In this document: in pieces, positions 1 through 11,709 of the stretch
How the letters are laid out: each line of letters opens with the position of its first letter
How positions within the stretch are numbered: the stretch's first letter is position 1
Assembly: GCF_009765355.1 (NCBI RefSeq)
Contig: NZ_VTHK01000026.1
Span: 79,879-143,878, forward strand
Direction of reading: 5' to 3'
From: Amycolatopsis anabasis
GTDB lineage: Bacteria; Actinomycetota; Actinomycetes; Mycobacteriales; Pseudonocardiaceae
DNA length: 64,000 nt
Notes under the pieces: generated by a model
The model's input: only the letters and a program-made list of their open reading frames with translations
What the model was told of the DNA's origin: nothing
Databases searched by the model: none
Position numbers and translations under genes: made by a program

Positions 1-2922
<2,922 letters not shown>

Positions 2923-3208
2923 GCAGGGACCTCCTTCGTCGTCGTGCTCAGTTCGGAAAATCCCCCGGTCCTGCTGCACGGGACGACGATGGCCCGCTTA
3001 TTAGCGCGACTTTAACACCCTGGAAACATTGCGGCATCCGCTGAAGCCGAATTTTCGCTCATCCGAACGGTAACGATCTGGGTGCTGAGAACGACATCGT
3101 TCTTGATGGGGCGTGAGTAGTTCGTCGCGCTAAGTATACCCGAGCGAGCGAACTGGTCGAGTCTACCGCGCATTCGCCCACCTGGCCCTGGTAACTACCC
3201 TGGACCCC
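2923..3208. other. Divergent intergenic region gltB / uptake operon
   Basis: This 286-bp stretch has no credible ORF. It separates the start of gltB (minus) from the lipoprotein gene (plus) and must hold both promoters. It is less GC-rich than its neighbours. I looked for a GlnR site (GTnAC-n6-GaAAC pattern) for gltB and a cobalamin riboswitch for the uptake genes and saw no convincing match to either. TAAGTATAC near 3130 is a weak -10 candidate for the plus-strand operon. Confidence 0.4.
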
Positions 3209-4165
3209 ATGCCCGGTCACTCTTCGCGATCATTTCGGTCGCTGCTCGTGCTGCTCGTCGCCCTGTTCGGCCTCGCCGCGTCCACCGGCTGCGCCACCCG
3301 GGAGGAGGACGCGCCCAGCCAGACGCCCGGGAGCACCGCGTTCCCGATGACGCTCACCCCGCCGGCCGGCGCGCCGCTCACCCTGGACAAACGGCCCGAA
3401 CGGATCGTCTCGCTGTCCCCGTCGGCCACCGAGACACTGTTCGCGGTCGGCGCCGGACAGCAGGTCGTCGCGGTCGACTCGGCGTCGAACTACCCGGAGC
3501 AAGTCCCGCACACCCAGTTGTCCGGCCTTACCCCCGATCCGGAGGCGATCGCCGGGCACAACCCCGATCTGGTCGTGGTCCGGGCCGACGTGAACAACCT
3601 GGCCGCCGCGCTGGCCAAGACCGGGATCAAAACGCTCGTCCTGCCGGACGCGAAGACCCTCGACGACGCGTACGCCCAGTTCGCGCTGGTCGGCAAGGCC
3701 ACCGGGCACCAGGCCGAAGGGGACGACCTGGCCCGGCGCACCCGGTCCGAGGTCGACAAGCTGGTGGCGGACGCGCCGAAACCGGCGAAGCCGCTGAGCT
3801 ACTACCACGAGCTCGACCAGACGTTCTACACCGCGACCTCGGCCACCTTCATCGGCCAGATCTACGGCCGGTTCGGGTTGACCAACATCGCCGACGGCAC
3901 CGATCCGAACGCCTCGGGCGGGTATCCGCAGCTCTCCCAGGAACGCGTCCTGCAGGCCAATCCGGACCTCATCTTCCTGGCGGACAGCAAGTGCTGCGGC
4001 CAGAACCTGCAGACCGTCGGGGCCCGGCCGGGGTGGAACACGCTCGCCGCGGTCCAGCGCGGCAACGTCTTCGCGCTGGACGACGATCTGGCCTCCCGCT
4101 GGAGCCCGCGGCTGACCGAACTGGTGCGCGCGGTGGCCGCCGCGGTCGCCAAGGCGGGCAAGTAA
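3209..4165 (+). CDS. BtuF/FecB-type substrate-binding lipoprotein of an ABC importer
   Basis: Extracytoplasmic binding protein for a large metal chelate, either cobalamin/corrinoid or ferric siderophore. The 318-residue protein has a type II signal peptide with lipobox ASTGC (Cys28), then the two-lobed periplasmic binding fold of the helical-backbone family. RIVSLSPSATETLFAVGAG matches the BtuF family N-lobe and SRWSPRLTELV near the C-terminus resembles the BtuF substrate-contact loop. It is first in a three-gene operon, 6 bp before the permease. Cobalamin is slightly favoured by these motifs, but no B12 riboswitch is seen upstream, so the substrate is open. Confidence 0.85.
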   Translation: MPGHSSRSFRSLLVLLVALFGLAASTGCATREEDAPSQTPGSTAFPMTLTPPAGAPLTLDKRPERIVSLSPSATETLFAVGAGQQVVAVDSASNYPEQVPHTQLSGLTPDPEAIAGHNPDLVVVRADVNNLAAALAKTGIKTLVLPDAKTLDDAYAQFALVGKATGHQAEGDDLARRTRSEVDKLVADAPKPAKPLSYYHELDQTFYTATSATFIGQIYGRFGLTNIADGTDPNASGGYPQLSQERVLQANPDLIFLADSKCCGQNLQTVGARPGWNTLAAVQRGNVFALDDDLASRWSPRLTELVRAVAAAVAKAGK

Positions 4166-4171
4166 CCCGCG

Positions 4172-5206
4172 TTGAAGTCCCACACCACGCGGCTGCGGCC
4201 CCGCGTCCTGCTGCTCGGCCTGCTGCTCCTCGCCGTGGTCTTCGCCCTGGCCGTACTCGTCGGCGCGGGTGACCTGGGCTGGCAGCGGGTGCTCGGCGAG
4301 ATCACCGCCCAGCTCACCGGCGGCCGCTCCCCGCTGTCCGAACGCGAGGCGGCCATCGTGTGGCAGCTGCGCGTGCCGCGGGTCGTGCTGGCCGGGCTCG
4401 TGGGCGCCGCGCTGGCCGGCGCGGGAGCGGCGTTCCAGGGCGTGTTCCGCAACCCGCTCGCCGATCCTTACCTGCTGGGCGCCGCGGCCGGGGCCGGGCT
4501 CGGGGCGACCGCGGTCATGGTCCTCGCGCCCGCGCTGACCACCTGGGTGATCGGCCCGCTGCCGCTGGCCGCTTTCGCCGGGGCGCTCGGCGGGGTCGGG
4601 CTGAGCTGGCTGCTCGGCCGTTCCGCCGGGGGCACGGGAACCGCGACCCTGCTGCTCGCGGGTGTCGCCGTGGCGTCCTTCCTGACCGCCGTGCAGACCT
4701 TCGTGCAGCAGCTCAACACGGAAACGGTCCGGCAGGTCTACACCTGGATGCTGGGCGGGCTGAACATCAGCGGCTGGCGCGAGGTCTGGCTCGCGTTGCC
4801 GTATATCGGGCTGGCCGCCATGGTGCTCTGCCTGGGCGCGCGCCTGCTGGACGTGCTCACCCTCGGCGACGCCGAAGCGGCGTCCCTCGGGATCCATCCC
4901 GCCCGGGTTCGGCTGCTGCTCCTGCTGGCGGCCTCGCTGGCGACGGCCGCCGCGGTCGCGGTCAGCGGGCTGATCGGTTTCGTCGGAATCGTGGTGCCGC
5001 ACGTGGTCCGCCTGCTCGCCGGATCCGGTTACCGCGTGGTGATTCCGTTGTCCCTCCTCGGCGGCGCGACCTTCCTGATCGCCGCCGACCACCTCGCCCG
5101 CACGGTCATGCCCGGGGAACTCCCGGTCGGCGTGGTCACCGCGTTCACCGGCGCCCCGTTCTTCGTCGCCGTGCTGCGCTCCTTCCGGAAGGAGCGGATG
5201 TCGTGA
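4172..5206 (+). CDS. FecCD/BtuC-family ABC importer permease
   Basis: Membrane subunit of the chelate importer. The 344 residues carry about ten hydrophobic segments, and LRVPRVVLAGLVGAALAGAG plus GLIGFVGIVVPHVVRLL are hallmark FecCD/BtuC stretches, the second including the coupling-helix region that meets the ATPase. Translation probably starts at TTG 4172, seven bases after the lipoprotein stop; no better in-frame start is near. The stop overlaps the GTG start of the ATPase gene (5203), which points to translational coupling. Length is typical for the family. Confidence 0.9.
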   Translation: MKSHTTRLRPRVLLLGLLLLAVVFALAVLVGAGDLGWQRVLGEITAQLTGGRSPLSEREAAIVWQLRVPRVVLAGLVGAALAGAGAAFQGVFRNPLADPYLLGAAAGAGLGATAVMVLAPALTTWVIGPLPLAAFAGALGGVGLSWLLGRSAGGTGTATLLLAGVAVASFLTAVQTFVQQLNTETVRQVYTWMLGGLNISGWREVWLALPYIGLAAMVLCLGARLLDVLTLGDAEAASLGIHPARVRLLLLLAASLATAAAVAVSGLIGFVGIVVPHVVRLLAGSGYRVVIPLSLLGGATFLIAADHLARTVMPGELPVGVVTAFTGAPFFVAVLRSFRKERMS

Positions 5207-5985
5207 AATCGCTGAGCCTGTCCGGGGTGGCCGCGGGGTACGGCGGCGACCCGGTGGTGCGGGACGTGTCGGTCGAGGTTCCGGACGGGGGCTGGCTGGC
5301 GATCGTCGGGCCGAACGGCGCCGGGAAGTCGACGTTGCTGAAGACGGTGGCGGGACTGCTGCCCGGGAGCGGCGAGATCCGAATCCACGGGATGGCGGCG
5401 GAGTCGTTGTCCCGGAAGGAAAAGGCGCGAGAGGTCGGATATTCGCCGCAGGTCCCGGTGCTGCCGGAGGGGCTTACGGTCACCGACTACGTGCTGCTCG
5501 GACGCACCCCGCATCTCGGCCCGCTGGCCCGGGAGGGTGCGCGCGATAGGTCCATTGTGGACGAGACGCTCGTCCGGCTGGACTTGGGAGACCTCGCCGG
5601 GCGCCGGCTGAGCACGTTGTCCGGTGGCGAGCGGCAACGGGCGGTACTGGCCCGCGTGCTCGCCCAGCGCACCCGGATCCTGCTGCTGGACGAACCCACC
5701 ACCGGACTGGACATCGGGCACGCGCAGGCGCTGCTGGAACTCGTCGACCGGCTGCGCCGGGAGGACGGCACCACCGTGGTGTCCACATTGCACGATCTCA
5801 CGTTCGCCGCGCAGTATGCGGACCAGTTGCTGCTCCTGGACTCCGGTCGCGCGGTCGCGGTCGGCCCGCCCGCCGAGGTGCTCACCGGCGAGGTGGTCGC
5901 GAAGCACTACGCGGCCGAGGTCGACGTCATTGACCACCAAGGGAATCCGGTGGTGGTTCCGGTGCGCGCGGCTCGCCGGGACTGA
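5203..5985 (+). CDS. BtuD/FecE-type ABC importer ATPase
   Basis: Energises the chelate importer. Starts at GTG 5203, overlapping the permease stop by 4 bp. The 260 residues contain Walker A GPNGAGKST (around 35), signature LSGGERQR, Walker B ILLLDEP and the H-loop STLHDL, so it should be an active ATPase. The 3' end overlaps the convergent response regulator gene (stop at 5927) by 59 bp on the opposite strand. Confidence 0.9.
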   Translation: MKSLSLSGVAAGYGGDPVVRDVSVEVPDGGWLAIVGPNGAGKSTLLKTVAGLLPGSGEIRIHGMAAESLSRKEKAREVGYSPQVPVLPEGLTVTDYVLLGRTPHLGPLAREGARDRSIVDETLVRLDLGDLAGRRLSTLSGGERQRAVLARVLAQRTRILLLDEPTTGLDIGHAQALLELVDRLRREDGTTVVSTLHDLTFAAQYADQLLLLDSGRAVAVGPPAEVLTGEVVAKHYAAEVDVIDHQGNPVVVPVRAARRD

Positions 5986-6643
5986 TCCCGCCGGGCACCG
6001 CGAGCCCGCAGTCGTAGGCGAACACCACCGCCTGCAGCCGGTCCCGGAGCTCGAGTTTGGCGAGGATGCGGCCGAGGTGGGTTTTCACCGTGGTCACCCC
6101 GATGAACAGCTTCTCAGCGATCTCGGTGTTGTTCAGGCCGCGCGCCACCAGCACCAGCACGCCGCGTTCCCGTTCGGTCAGCCGGTCCAGCCGGGGATCG
6201 GGCGCGGGTTCCGGCCCGGCACGCAGGTGGCGGGCCATCATCCGGTCGATCACCGATGGCGCCAGCACCCGGTCGCCGCGCAGCACCGCCCGCATGGCGA
6301 CCAGCATCTCCTCGCCGCCGGTGTCCTTGAGCAGAAACCCACCGGCCCCGGCCCGGGTGGCCGCCAGGACGTACTCGTCGAGATCAAACGTGGTCAGCAT
6401 GAGGACCTTGACGTCCGGATCGGCGGCGCAGATCTCGGCGGTGGCCCGCACACCGTCCAGCACCGGCATGCGGACGTCCATCAGCACCAGATCGGGTTTC
6501 AGCTCGGCGGTCAGTTCCACCGCCTCCCGCCCGTTCCCCGCCTCCCCGACCACGGTGAGATCCGGCGCGCTGGAAACCACCATGCGCAAACCGCCGCGCA
6601 TCAGCGACTGGTCGTCGCAGATCAACACGCGGTGCGGTGTCAT
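5927..6643 (-). CDS. NarL/LuxR-family response regulator
   Basis: DNA-binding output of the adjacent two-component system. The receiver domain has acidic pocket Asp10/Asp11, phospho-acceptor Asp56 in VLMDVRMP and the conserved Lys in LLKDTGG. The C-terminal LuxR-type helix-turn-helix is LTERERGVLVLVARGLNNTE and following, with TVKTHLGRIL as recognition region. 238 residues, typical. Its ATG overlaps the kinase stop by 4 bp, and the operon continues upstream into an ABC exporter, so control of that exporter is likely. The last codons overlap the convergent importer ATPase gene. Confidence 0.92.
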   Translation of the reverse strand: MTPHRVLICDDQSLMRGGLRMVVSSAPDLTVVGEAGNGREAVELTAELKPDLVLMDVRMPVLDGVRATAEICAADPDVKVLMLTTFDLDEYVLAATRAGAGGFLLKDTGGEEMLVAMRAVLRGDRVLAPSVIDRMMARHLRAGPEPAPDPRLDRLTERERGVLVLVARGLNNTEIAEKLFIGVTTVKTHLGRILAKLELRDRLQAVVFAYDCGLAVPGGISPGEPRAPEPPPDSLGGQ

Positions 6644-7833
6644 GTGGCCTCCGAAACGGTGCTGAGCGGGAGCCGGGCGGCGACCCGGAACCCGCCTTCG
6701 GGCCGGGGCTCGGCCGTCAGGCTGCCGCCGAACATCATCGCCCGCTCCCGCATCCCGAGCACACCGTAACCCGCACCTGGCGGGACCGGCTCCGGGCGGT
6801 CGGTGCCGTACCCCGCGTCGTTGAGCACCTCGACGGCCAGTTCGCGGGAGACGTCCTCGGGTGTTCCGTAGTCGACGGTGACCGTGCAGTGCGCGCCGAG
6901 CGGGGCGTGTTTGAGCACATTGGTCAGGGCTTCCTGGATGATCCGGTGCGCGGTCATCGCCGCCCCGGGCGGGACTTCGGCGGCCTCGCCCAGGACGACC
7001 AGCCGGACCGCGGCCCCGGCGGCCCGGGCGCTGTCGACCAGCCCGCTCAGCGCGCCGGTGTCCGGCTGCGGCGCCGTGCTCGCCTCGGATTCGCGCAGCA
7101 GGCCGAGGATCCGCCGCAGCTCGCCGATCGCTTCGCGGCCCGTACCGCTGATGGTTTTGAGCGCCCCGTCGACGGCGTCCGGATCCTGGCGGCCGATGAG
7201 CCGCGCGCCTTCGGACTGCATGACCATCGTGCTCACCGCGTGCGCCACCACGTCGTGCATCTCCCGGGCGATCCGGGCACGCTCCTCGGCGACCGCGGCG
7301 CGGGCCAGCGCGTCGCGCCGCTCCTGGGCCTCGCGGGCGTGGTCGCGGGCCTCGGCGAGTTGTTGCAACCGGACGCTGACGCCGTCGGCGATCGCCAGGG
7401 TCGCCACCAGGACGGCGCTGAGCAGGGCGATGAGGAAGAGCGTCCCCTCGTGGAGGCCACCGACCCGGATCGACCAGGCCACGGCGAGCACCTCGGCGGC
7501 CACCACGACCGGCCACAAACCGCGCCGGTTTCCGTAGACGACGATGGCGTAGATCAGCGCCATCAGGGCGAGATTCCCCGGAATGAGCCCACTGCGCGGG
7601 AGCGCGAAGACGATCTGGGCCGCGAGCGTGGCCAGCGAGATCCAGGTCGCCAGGAGCGGATGGCGGCGGCGGGCCACCAGCGGCGCGATCAGGACCAGGG
7701 ACAGAACCACGTCCAGCCAGCGCGGCCCCGGGCCCACCACCCCCAGCGGCGCCGACAGGAGCGTGATCACCACGATGATCAGCCAGTCCGTCACCACCGG
7801 GTGCGCGCGCACCCACGACATCAACCTCCGCAC
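6640..7833 (-). CDS. HisKA_3-family sensor histidine kinase
   Basis: Membrane sensor kinase partner of the response regulator. About four or five hydrophobic segments occupy residues 15-150 with very short outside loops, as in intramembrane-sensing kinases of the DesK/LiaS type. The dimerisation/phospho-acceptor box is REMHDVVAHAVS with His193, followed by the HATPase region (QEALTNVLKHA as N-box, GYGVLGMRER as G-box). 397 residues. Short-loop kinases next to ABC exporters often sense cell-envelope stress or peptide antibiotics; that role is inference here. Confidence 0.9.
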   Translation of the reverse strand: MRRLMSWVRAHPVVTDWLIIVVITLLSAPLGVVGPGPRWLDVVLSLVLIAPLVARRRHPLLATWISLATLAAQIVFALPRSGLIPGNLALMALIYAIVVYGNRRGLWPVVVAAEVLAVAWSIRVGGLHEGTLFLIALLSAVLVATLAIADGVSVRLQQLAEARDHAREAQERRDALARAAVAEERARIAREMHDVVAHAVSTMVMQSEGARLIGRQDPDAVDGALKTISGTGREAIGELRRILGLLRESEASTAPQPDTGALSGLVDSARAAGAAVRLVVLGEAAEVPPGAAMTAHRIIQEALTNVLKHAPLGAHCTVTVDYGTPEDVSRELAVEVLNDAGYGTDRPEPVPPGAGYGVLGMRERAMMFGGSLTAEPRPEGGFRVAARLPLSTVSEAT

Positions 7834-7845
7834 ACGACCACCTAA

Positions 7846-8562
7846 CTACGCGTCGCGCTTGTTCGCGACCACGGCCGAGAGCACGAACAGGGCGACCGCG
7901 CACGCCGCGAAGTAGGCGAGCGAACCCCACGGGCCGAGCGGGTCTTCTGGACCGGGCGCGATGAAGTTCTGTCCGACGTGGATCGGCAGCCATTTGTAGA
8001 TTTCCGGGCCCGCATTGGGAATCAGCGCGATCAGCCGCTCCCCCTGCAGGGAGTAGATCAGCAACAGGGCGACCGCGCCCGCGGTGTGCCGGAGCAGCGT
8101 CCCGACCGCGACGGCGAGGACCGCCGCGAATGCGAACAACAGGGAGGCGCCAAGCACGGTCCGCCAATCGGCGAAGCCGTGCAGCCCCTGGGTGCGGTCG
8201 GGGTCGAGCACCGCGGCGGCGGCCCAAGCGCCGAACCCGCCGACCAGCCCGGCCAGCCCCGTGGTGACCGCCACGACCACGACCTTGGCCACCAGTGCCC
8301 GCGGCCGGTCGGGTACCGCCTGGAAGGTCGTCCGGATGGTGCCGCAGCGGTACTCGGTGGTGATCGCCAGCGTGGCGAGCACGAGCACCACGGCGATGCC
8401 GATCTGCACGCCGGCCTGGCTGTCGGCCGGGCTGATCTGCCCCTTGCCCATGACCGCCTGCAGCACCCCGGTGCCGATGAGGACACCGAGCGTTCCGACG
8501 AGGCAGAGCCAGGGCGATTGGATGGAGAACAGTTTGATGCGTTCGGCGACGAGCAGTCGCAT
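7846..8562 (-). CDS. ABC-2-type exporter permease
   Basis: Membrane subunit paired with the ATPase just upstream. The 238-residue protein starts MRLLVAERIKLFS, a characteristic ABC-2/YhgE-like N-terminus (short amphipathic part, then hydrophobic stretches), with about six hydrophobic segments. The phrase RCGTIRTTFQAVPDR before the third segment is typical of small actinobacterial ABC-2 permeases found with two-component systems. 12 bp separate its stop from the kinase start, so ATPase-permease-kinase-regulator form one operon. Substrate unknown; an antimicrobial peptide or lipid is plausible. Confidence 0.85.
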   Translation of the reverse strand: MRLLVAERIKLFSIQSPWLCLVGTLGVLIGTGVLQAVMGKGQISPADSQAGVQIGIAVVLVLATLAITTEYRCGTIRTTFQAVPDRPRALVAKVVVVAVTTGLAGLVGGFGAWAAAAVLDPDRTQGLHGFADWRTVLGASLLFAFAAVLAVAVGTLLRHTAGAVALLLIYSLQGERLIALIPNAGPEIYKWLPIHVGQNFIAPGPEDPLGPWGSLAYFAACAVALFVLSAVVANKRDA

Positions 8563-8573
8563 GGTGGGCTCCT

Positions 8574-9494
8574 TCAGGACAGGGCGGGGGTTTCCGCGTG
8601 GTACTCGACGGCGTCTCCGGTCAGGCGCATGAAGGCCTCCTCCAGGGACGCGCGTTGCGGGCTCAGTTCGAACAGGGTGATCCCGTTGGCGTGGGCGAGC
8701 TCCCCGAGTTCCGCACTGTCCATTCCGGACACCAGGATCGCGTCGTCGTCGGTGGCGAACATCGCCCGCTCCCGCTCCAGCGCCGCCCGCAGCTGGGCGG
8801 CGTGCGGGGTGCGAATCCGCACCGCGCCGTCCACCGCGCGGGCGATGAACTCCTCGGTCGTGCACTGCGCGATCAGCTTTCCGCGCCCGATCACCACCAG
8901 GTCTTGTGCGGTGAGCGCCATTTCCGCGAGGAGGTGGCTGGACACCAGGACGGTCCGGCCTTCCGCGGCGAGCCGGTGCACGAACTTGCGCACCCACAGG
9001 ATCCCCTCCGGGTCGAGCCCGTTGACCGGCTCGTCGAACAGCAGGACCTCGGGATCGCCGAGCAGCGCCCCGGCGATGCCGAGCCGCTGGGACATGCCGA
9101 GCGAGAACCCGCCCGCGGCCCGCCCGGCCACCTCGGCCAGCCCGACGATCTCCAGCACGTCCCGCACCCGTTTCCGCGGTATCCCGTTCGTCGCCGCCTG
9201 CCACGCGAGATGCGCCCGAGCCGACCGTTCCGGATGCACCCAGTGCGCGTCGAGCAGTGCCCCCACCGTCCGAAGTGGATTCTCCAGCTCGCGGTACGGA
9301 CGCCCGCCGATGAGCGCCTCCCCGCCGTCCGGCCGGTCCAATCCCAGAATCATCCGCATGGTGGTGGACTTCCCGGCGCCATTGGGACCGAGAAATCCGG
9401 TCACCCGCCCGGGCCAGACGGTGAACGACAGATCGTCCACCGCGACCGTGCTCCCGTAACGCTTGGTCAGGCGCGACGCCTCGATCATGGCCAC
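8574..9494 (-). CDS. ABC exporter ATPase (BcrA/drug-resistance type)
   Basis: ATPase of the exporter, first gene of the four-gene operon. Walker A is GPNGAGKST at about residue 40; signature FSLGMSQRLG is the variant (no LSGG) common in BcrA/NatA-like ATPases; Walker B is VLLFDEP, followed by NGLDPEG and H-loop SSHLL. A roughly 90-residue C-terminal extension after the nucleotide-binding domain is usual for this family. Start ATG at 9494; an alternative ATG two codons downstream (IEASRL) cannot be excluded. 306 residues. Confidence 0.9.
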   Translation of the reverse strand: MAMIEASRLTKRYGSTVAVDDLSFTVWPGRVTGFLGPNGAGKSTTMRMILGLDRPDGGEALIGGRPYRELENPLRTVGALLDAHWVHPERSARAHLAWQAATNGIPRKRVRDVLEIVGLAEVAGRAAGGFSLGMSQRLGIAGALLGDPEVLLFDEPVNGLDPEGILWVRKFVHRLAAEGRTVLVSSHLLAEMALTAQDLVVIGRGKLIAQCTTEEFIARAVDGAVRIRTPHAAQLRAALERERAMFATDDDAILVSGMDSAELGELAHANGITLFELSPQRASLEEAFMRLTGDAVEYHAETPALS

Positions 9495-9672
9495 TCCTCT
9501 CGCCGTGCCCGGTCAATCTGCCCTGCTGCCCCCTTTCCGCGCGTCGCCTTCCAAGCCCCACCCGGTCCTCCAGGAAAACGAATCCCGTGTCCTACCGGAG
9601 TAGGACGCCACCACGCTGGTCGCAAACCAAATGCACCGACCATGTGACCCACCTGAAACGCGTCGCTTGCTT

Positions 9673-9688
9673 TCGAACGTATGTTCGA
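9673..9688 (+). promoter_or_regulatory. SOS box (LexA operator)
   Basis: TCGAAC-GTAT-GTTCGA is a perfect match to the actinobacterial/mycobacterial SOS consensus TCGAAC(N4)GTTCGA. It ends 14 bp before the GTG of the DUF222-HNH gene. TAACGT at 9690-9695 is a good -10 element just downstream and would put the transcript start at or near the start codon (leaderless), so LexA bound here would block the promoter. 13E12/DUF222 genes in mycobacteria are known members of the LexA regulon. Confidence 0.85.
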
Positions 9689-9702
9689 TTAACGTAGCGC
9701 AT

Positions 9703-10914
9703 GTGATTGACTACGACAAGTTCCTCGACCTTGGCCCCGACCCCGAACCGCCCGACTGGGACATCAACGAGCTGCTCGACATCGAAGCAGACGCCTGCAA
9801 CGCGACCGAGTCGCTGCAGCTGGCCTGCGCGATCAGTCAGGTGCAGTCCATGCTGGAAGCCGCCCGCCTGCGCGCCTTGAACCGGTTCGCCGAGCAGCGC
9901 CCCGACGACCCAGCCGCCGGAGTCCCGGACACCGTCGCCTGCGAGACGAAGACGACCATCGCCAAAGCGGGCCGTGATCTGGCGCTGGCGCACGCGCTGA
10001 TCCACCGCCTGCCCGGGACGATGGCCGCACTGGCCGAAGGACGGCTGGACCCGGCACGGGCCGCGCAGATCGAACGTGCCACCGCGGTGCTCTCCCCGGA
10101 GAAGGCAAGCGAGGTGGAGAAATGGATCTACCCCGACGCGCCGGAGAAGACCCCGCGTCAGCTGTATGACGCGGTGCGATGGGCGGTGCTGAAGCTCGAC
10201 CCCGATGGCGCCGAAGAACGCTGCCGGGCACGTAAGACCGAGCGGCGGACCGCGGTGAAGCATCGGGAGGACGGTATGTCCTGGTTCCACGCCTTCCTCC
10301 CGGCCGAAGACGTCCTCGCGATGGATCACCGCGTGGATGCGATCGCACGAGAACTACGCGGCGCCGACGAACCCCGCACCATGAACCAACTCCGCGCCGA
10401 CGTCCTGCGGGACCTGGTGCTGGGCAAGAACGCCAACACCGTCACCACCACCGTGTACGTAACGATGAACGCCACTACCCTGCTCGGCTTGGACAACCTG
10501 CCCGGAGAACTGCGCGGCTACGGACCCCTTCCCGCCGAGCGCCTGCGGGAGCTCGCCTTCGATTTGAAGGCGACGTGGTCGGGTGTGCTGGTCGACGACC
10601 ACGGTTACGCGAAGAAGCTGGCCACGAAGCGGTACCGGCCTTCCCTGCGGCTCAAGGAGTTCGTGAATCTGCGCGATCGGTACTGCTCCTACACCGCCTG
10701 CAACCGGGTCGCGGAGAAGTGCGATTTCGAGCATCGGATACCGCACGGCGGCCCGTTCTGCCGACGCCACCTCATTTGCAAACAATCGCCCTACTGGCAC
10801 GTCACAAAGAACAACCAGGGCCAAACGTTCTGGACCTCCGACCTCGGCCGCACCTACACCACTACCCCCGACCCCATCACCAACCCCACACCGCCAAAAT
10901 CGCCACCCTGCTAA
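9703..10914 (+). CDS. DUF222 / 13E12-repeat HNH protein with degraded HNH motif
   Basis: 403-residue member of the DUF222 (13E12) family, usually with a C-terminal HNH nuclease. DUF222 spans roughly residues 30-260. The C-terminal part keeps YCSYTACNRVAEKCDFEHRI, the zinc/HNH entry, but the sequence jumps from PHGGP straight to FCRRHLICKQ; related proteins have about 8-12 residues here carrying the Asn-Leu of the HNH motif, and CRRHH instead of CRRHL. An in-frame deletion therefore seems to have removed the HNH Asn, and nuclease activity is doubtful. GTG 9703 is chosen because it follows the SOS box and -10 element; no Shine-Dalgarno is seen, which fits a leaderless mRNA. The ORF is open further upstream, through the operator. 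Confidence 0.8.
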   Translation: MIDYDKFLDLGPDPEPPDWDINELLDIEADACNATESLQLACAISQVQSMLEAARLRALNRFAEQRPDDPAAGVPDTVACETKTTIAKAGRDLALAHALIHRLPGTMAALAEGRLDPARAAQIERATAVLSPEKASEVEKWIYPDAPEKTPRQLYDAVRWAVLKLDPDGAEERCRARKTERRTAVKHREDGMSWFHAFLPAEDVLAMDHRVDAIARELRGADEPRTMNQLRADVLRDLVLGKNANTVTTTVYVTMNATTLLGLDNLPGELRGYGPLPAERLRELAFDLKATWSGVLVDDHGYAKKLATKRYRPSLRLKEFVNLRDRYCSYTACNRVAEKCDFEHRIPHGGPFCRRHLICKQSPYWHVTKNNQGQTFWTSDLGRTYTTTPDPITNPTPPKSPPC

Positions 10915-11323
10915 TTCGACAAACCGCAGGCTGTGCCGCTTGGAACGTTGTCGCGGTCATGGCTTCGTTTCTCGCGAGTTCGCTGGAGTCACCGCCACCC
11001 TGACCAGTGATCGGCGTACTCCTGCGGATGGCCCGTACGGATCAGGTTGGTGACGGGTCAGATTGGCCTAGAAGTGTCGAATTACGTTGCGGAACAACGG
11101 AATCGCGCGCTTCCCGTTGGTTGGGACACTCGGATCGATCGGTGCACCAGCAGCAGGTACCGGTGGGCCCCTGGGCCGAGCGACAGCCAGCCACAACCGC
11201 AGATCGTTGCTGACCATCCTCGTCACAGCCCGCCATCGCGCCAGACGACCATCAATCACAGCCCGTGACACAGCTACCGCTCGACCGCGACCTCTGGGGC
11301 AATGCGCCCCGCGCCGCCACCCG
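10915..11323. other. Gene-free stretch
   Basis: About 410 bp with only short overlapping frames (up to 150 codons across strands) that lack family resemblance or ribosome sites. Composition is less GC-biased than the flanking genes. I see no RNA gene, repeat or insertion-sequence end. It may be decayed DNA downstream of the HNH gene plus the start of the ArsR promoter region. Confidence 0.4.
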
Positions 11324-11351
11324 CAACACTTAGCCCTTGCGCTAAGTGTTG
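11324..11351 (+). promoter_or_regulatory. Palindromic operator of the ArsR gene
   Basis: Perfect 11-bp inverted repeat: CAACACTTAGC at 11324-11334 and GCTAAGTGTTG at 11341-11351, spacer 6 bp. A further half-site ACTTAGC follows at 11364-11370, four bases before the ATG at 11374. The arrangement fits autoregulation by the ArsR-family protein encoded directly downstream; binding is inferred. Confidence 0.65.
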
Positions 11352-11373
11352 TCCGTGTCCAATACTTAGCCAC

Positions 11374-11709
11374 ATGGATCAGTATTCGGCTGTGCTCGAC
11401 GGCGTGTTCGTCGCGCTCGCCGACCCGACGAGGCGCGCGGTGATCCGGCGACTCGGTCGCGGCCGGGCGAGCGTCGGCGACCTCGCCCGGGATGCCCCGA
11501 TGACGCTGCCGTCGTTCATGAAGCACGTGCGGGTGCTCGAGTCGAACGGCCTAATCCGCACGTCAAAGTCCGGCCGGGTGCGCACGTGCGAACTCAACCG
11601 GGAGCGCTTTGCACTCGTCGAGGACTGGCTCGCGGAGCAGCGCCGCATCTGGACGGACCGCACCGACCGCTTGGAGCGGTTCGTCACTACCCCTGAGGAG
11701 AATCAGTGA
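11374..11709 (+). CDS. ArsR-family winged-helix regulator (SRPBCC-associated type)
   Basis: 111-residue repressor. ALADPTRRAVIRRLGRGRASV and SFMKHVRVLESNGLI are the winged-helix recognition region of the ArsR subgroup encoded next to AHSA1/SRPBCC proteins. No metal-binding cysteine pair is visible, so it is probably not a metal sensor. ATG 11374 is preferred over an upstream ATG at 11302, which would translate through the palindromic operator. The stop overlaps the next GTG by 4 bp. It probably represses itself and the two downstream genes. Confidence 0.88.
   Translation: MDQYSAVLDGVFVALADPTRRAVIRRLGRGRASVGDLARDAPMTLPSFMKHVRVLESNGLIRTSKSGRVRTCELNRERFALVEDWLAEQRRIWTDRTDRLERFVTTPEENQ

Noticed and set aside
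2923..3208. Cobalamin riboswitch before the BtuF-like gene
   Set aside because: No B12-box (GCCACTG) in the available leader, and the leader is short.
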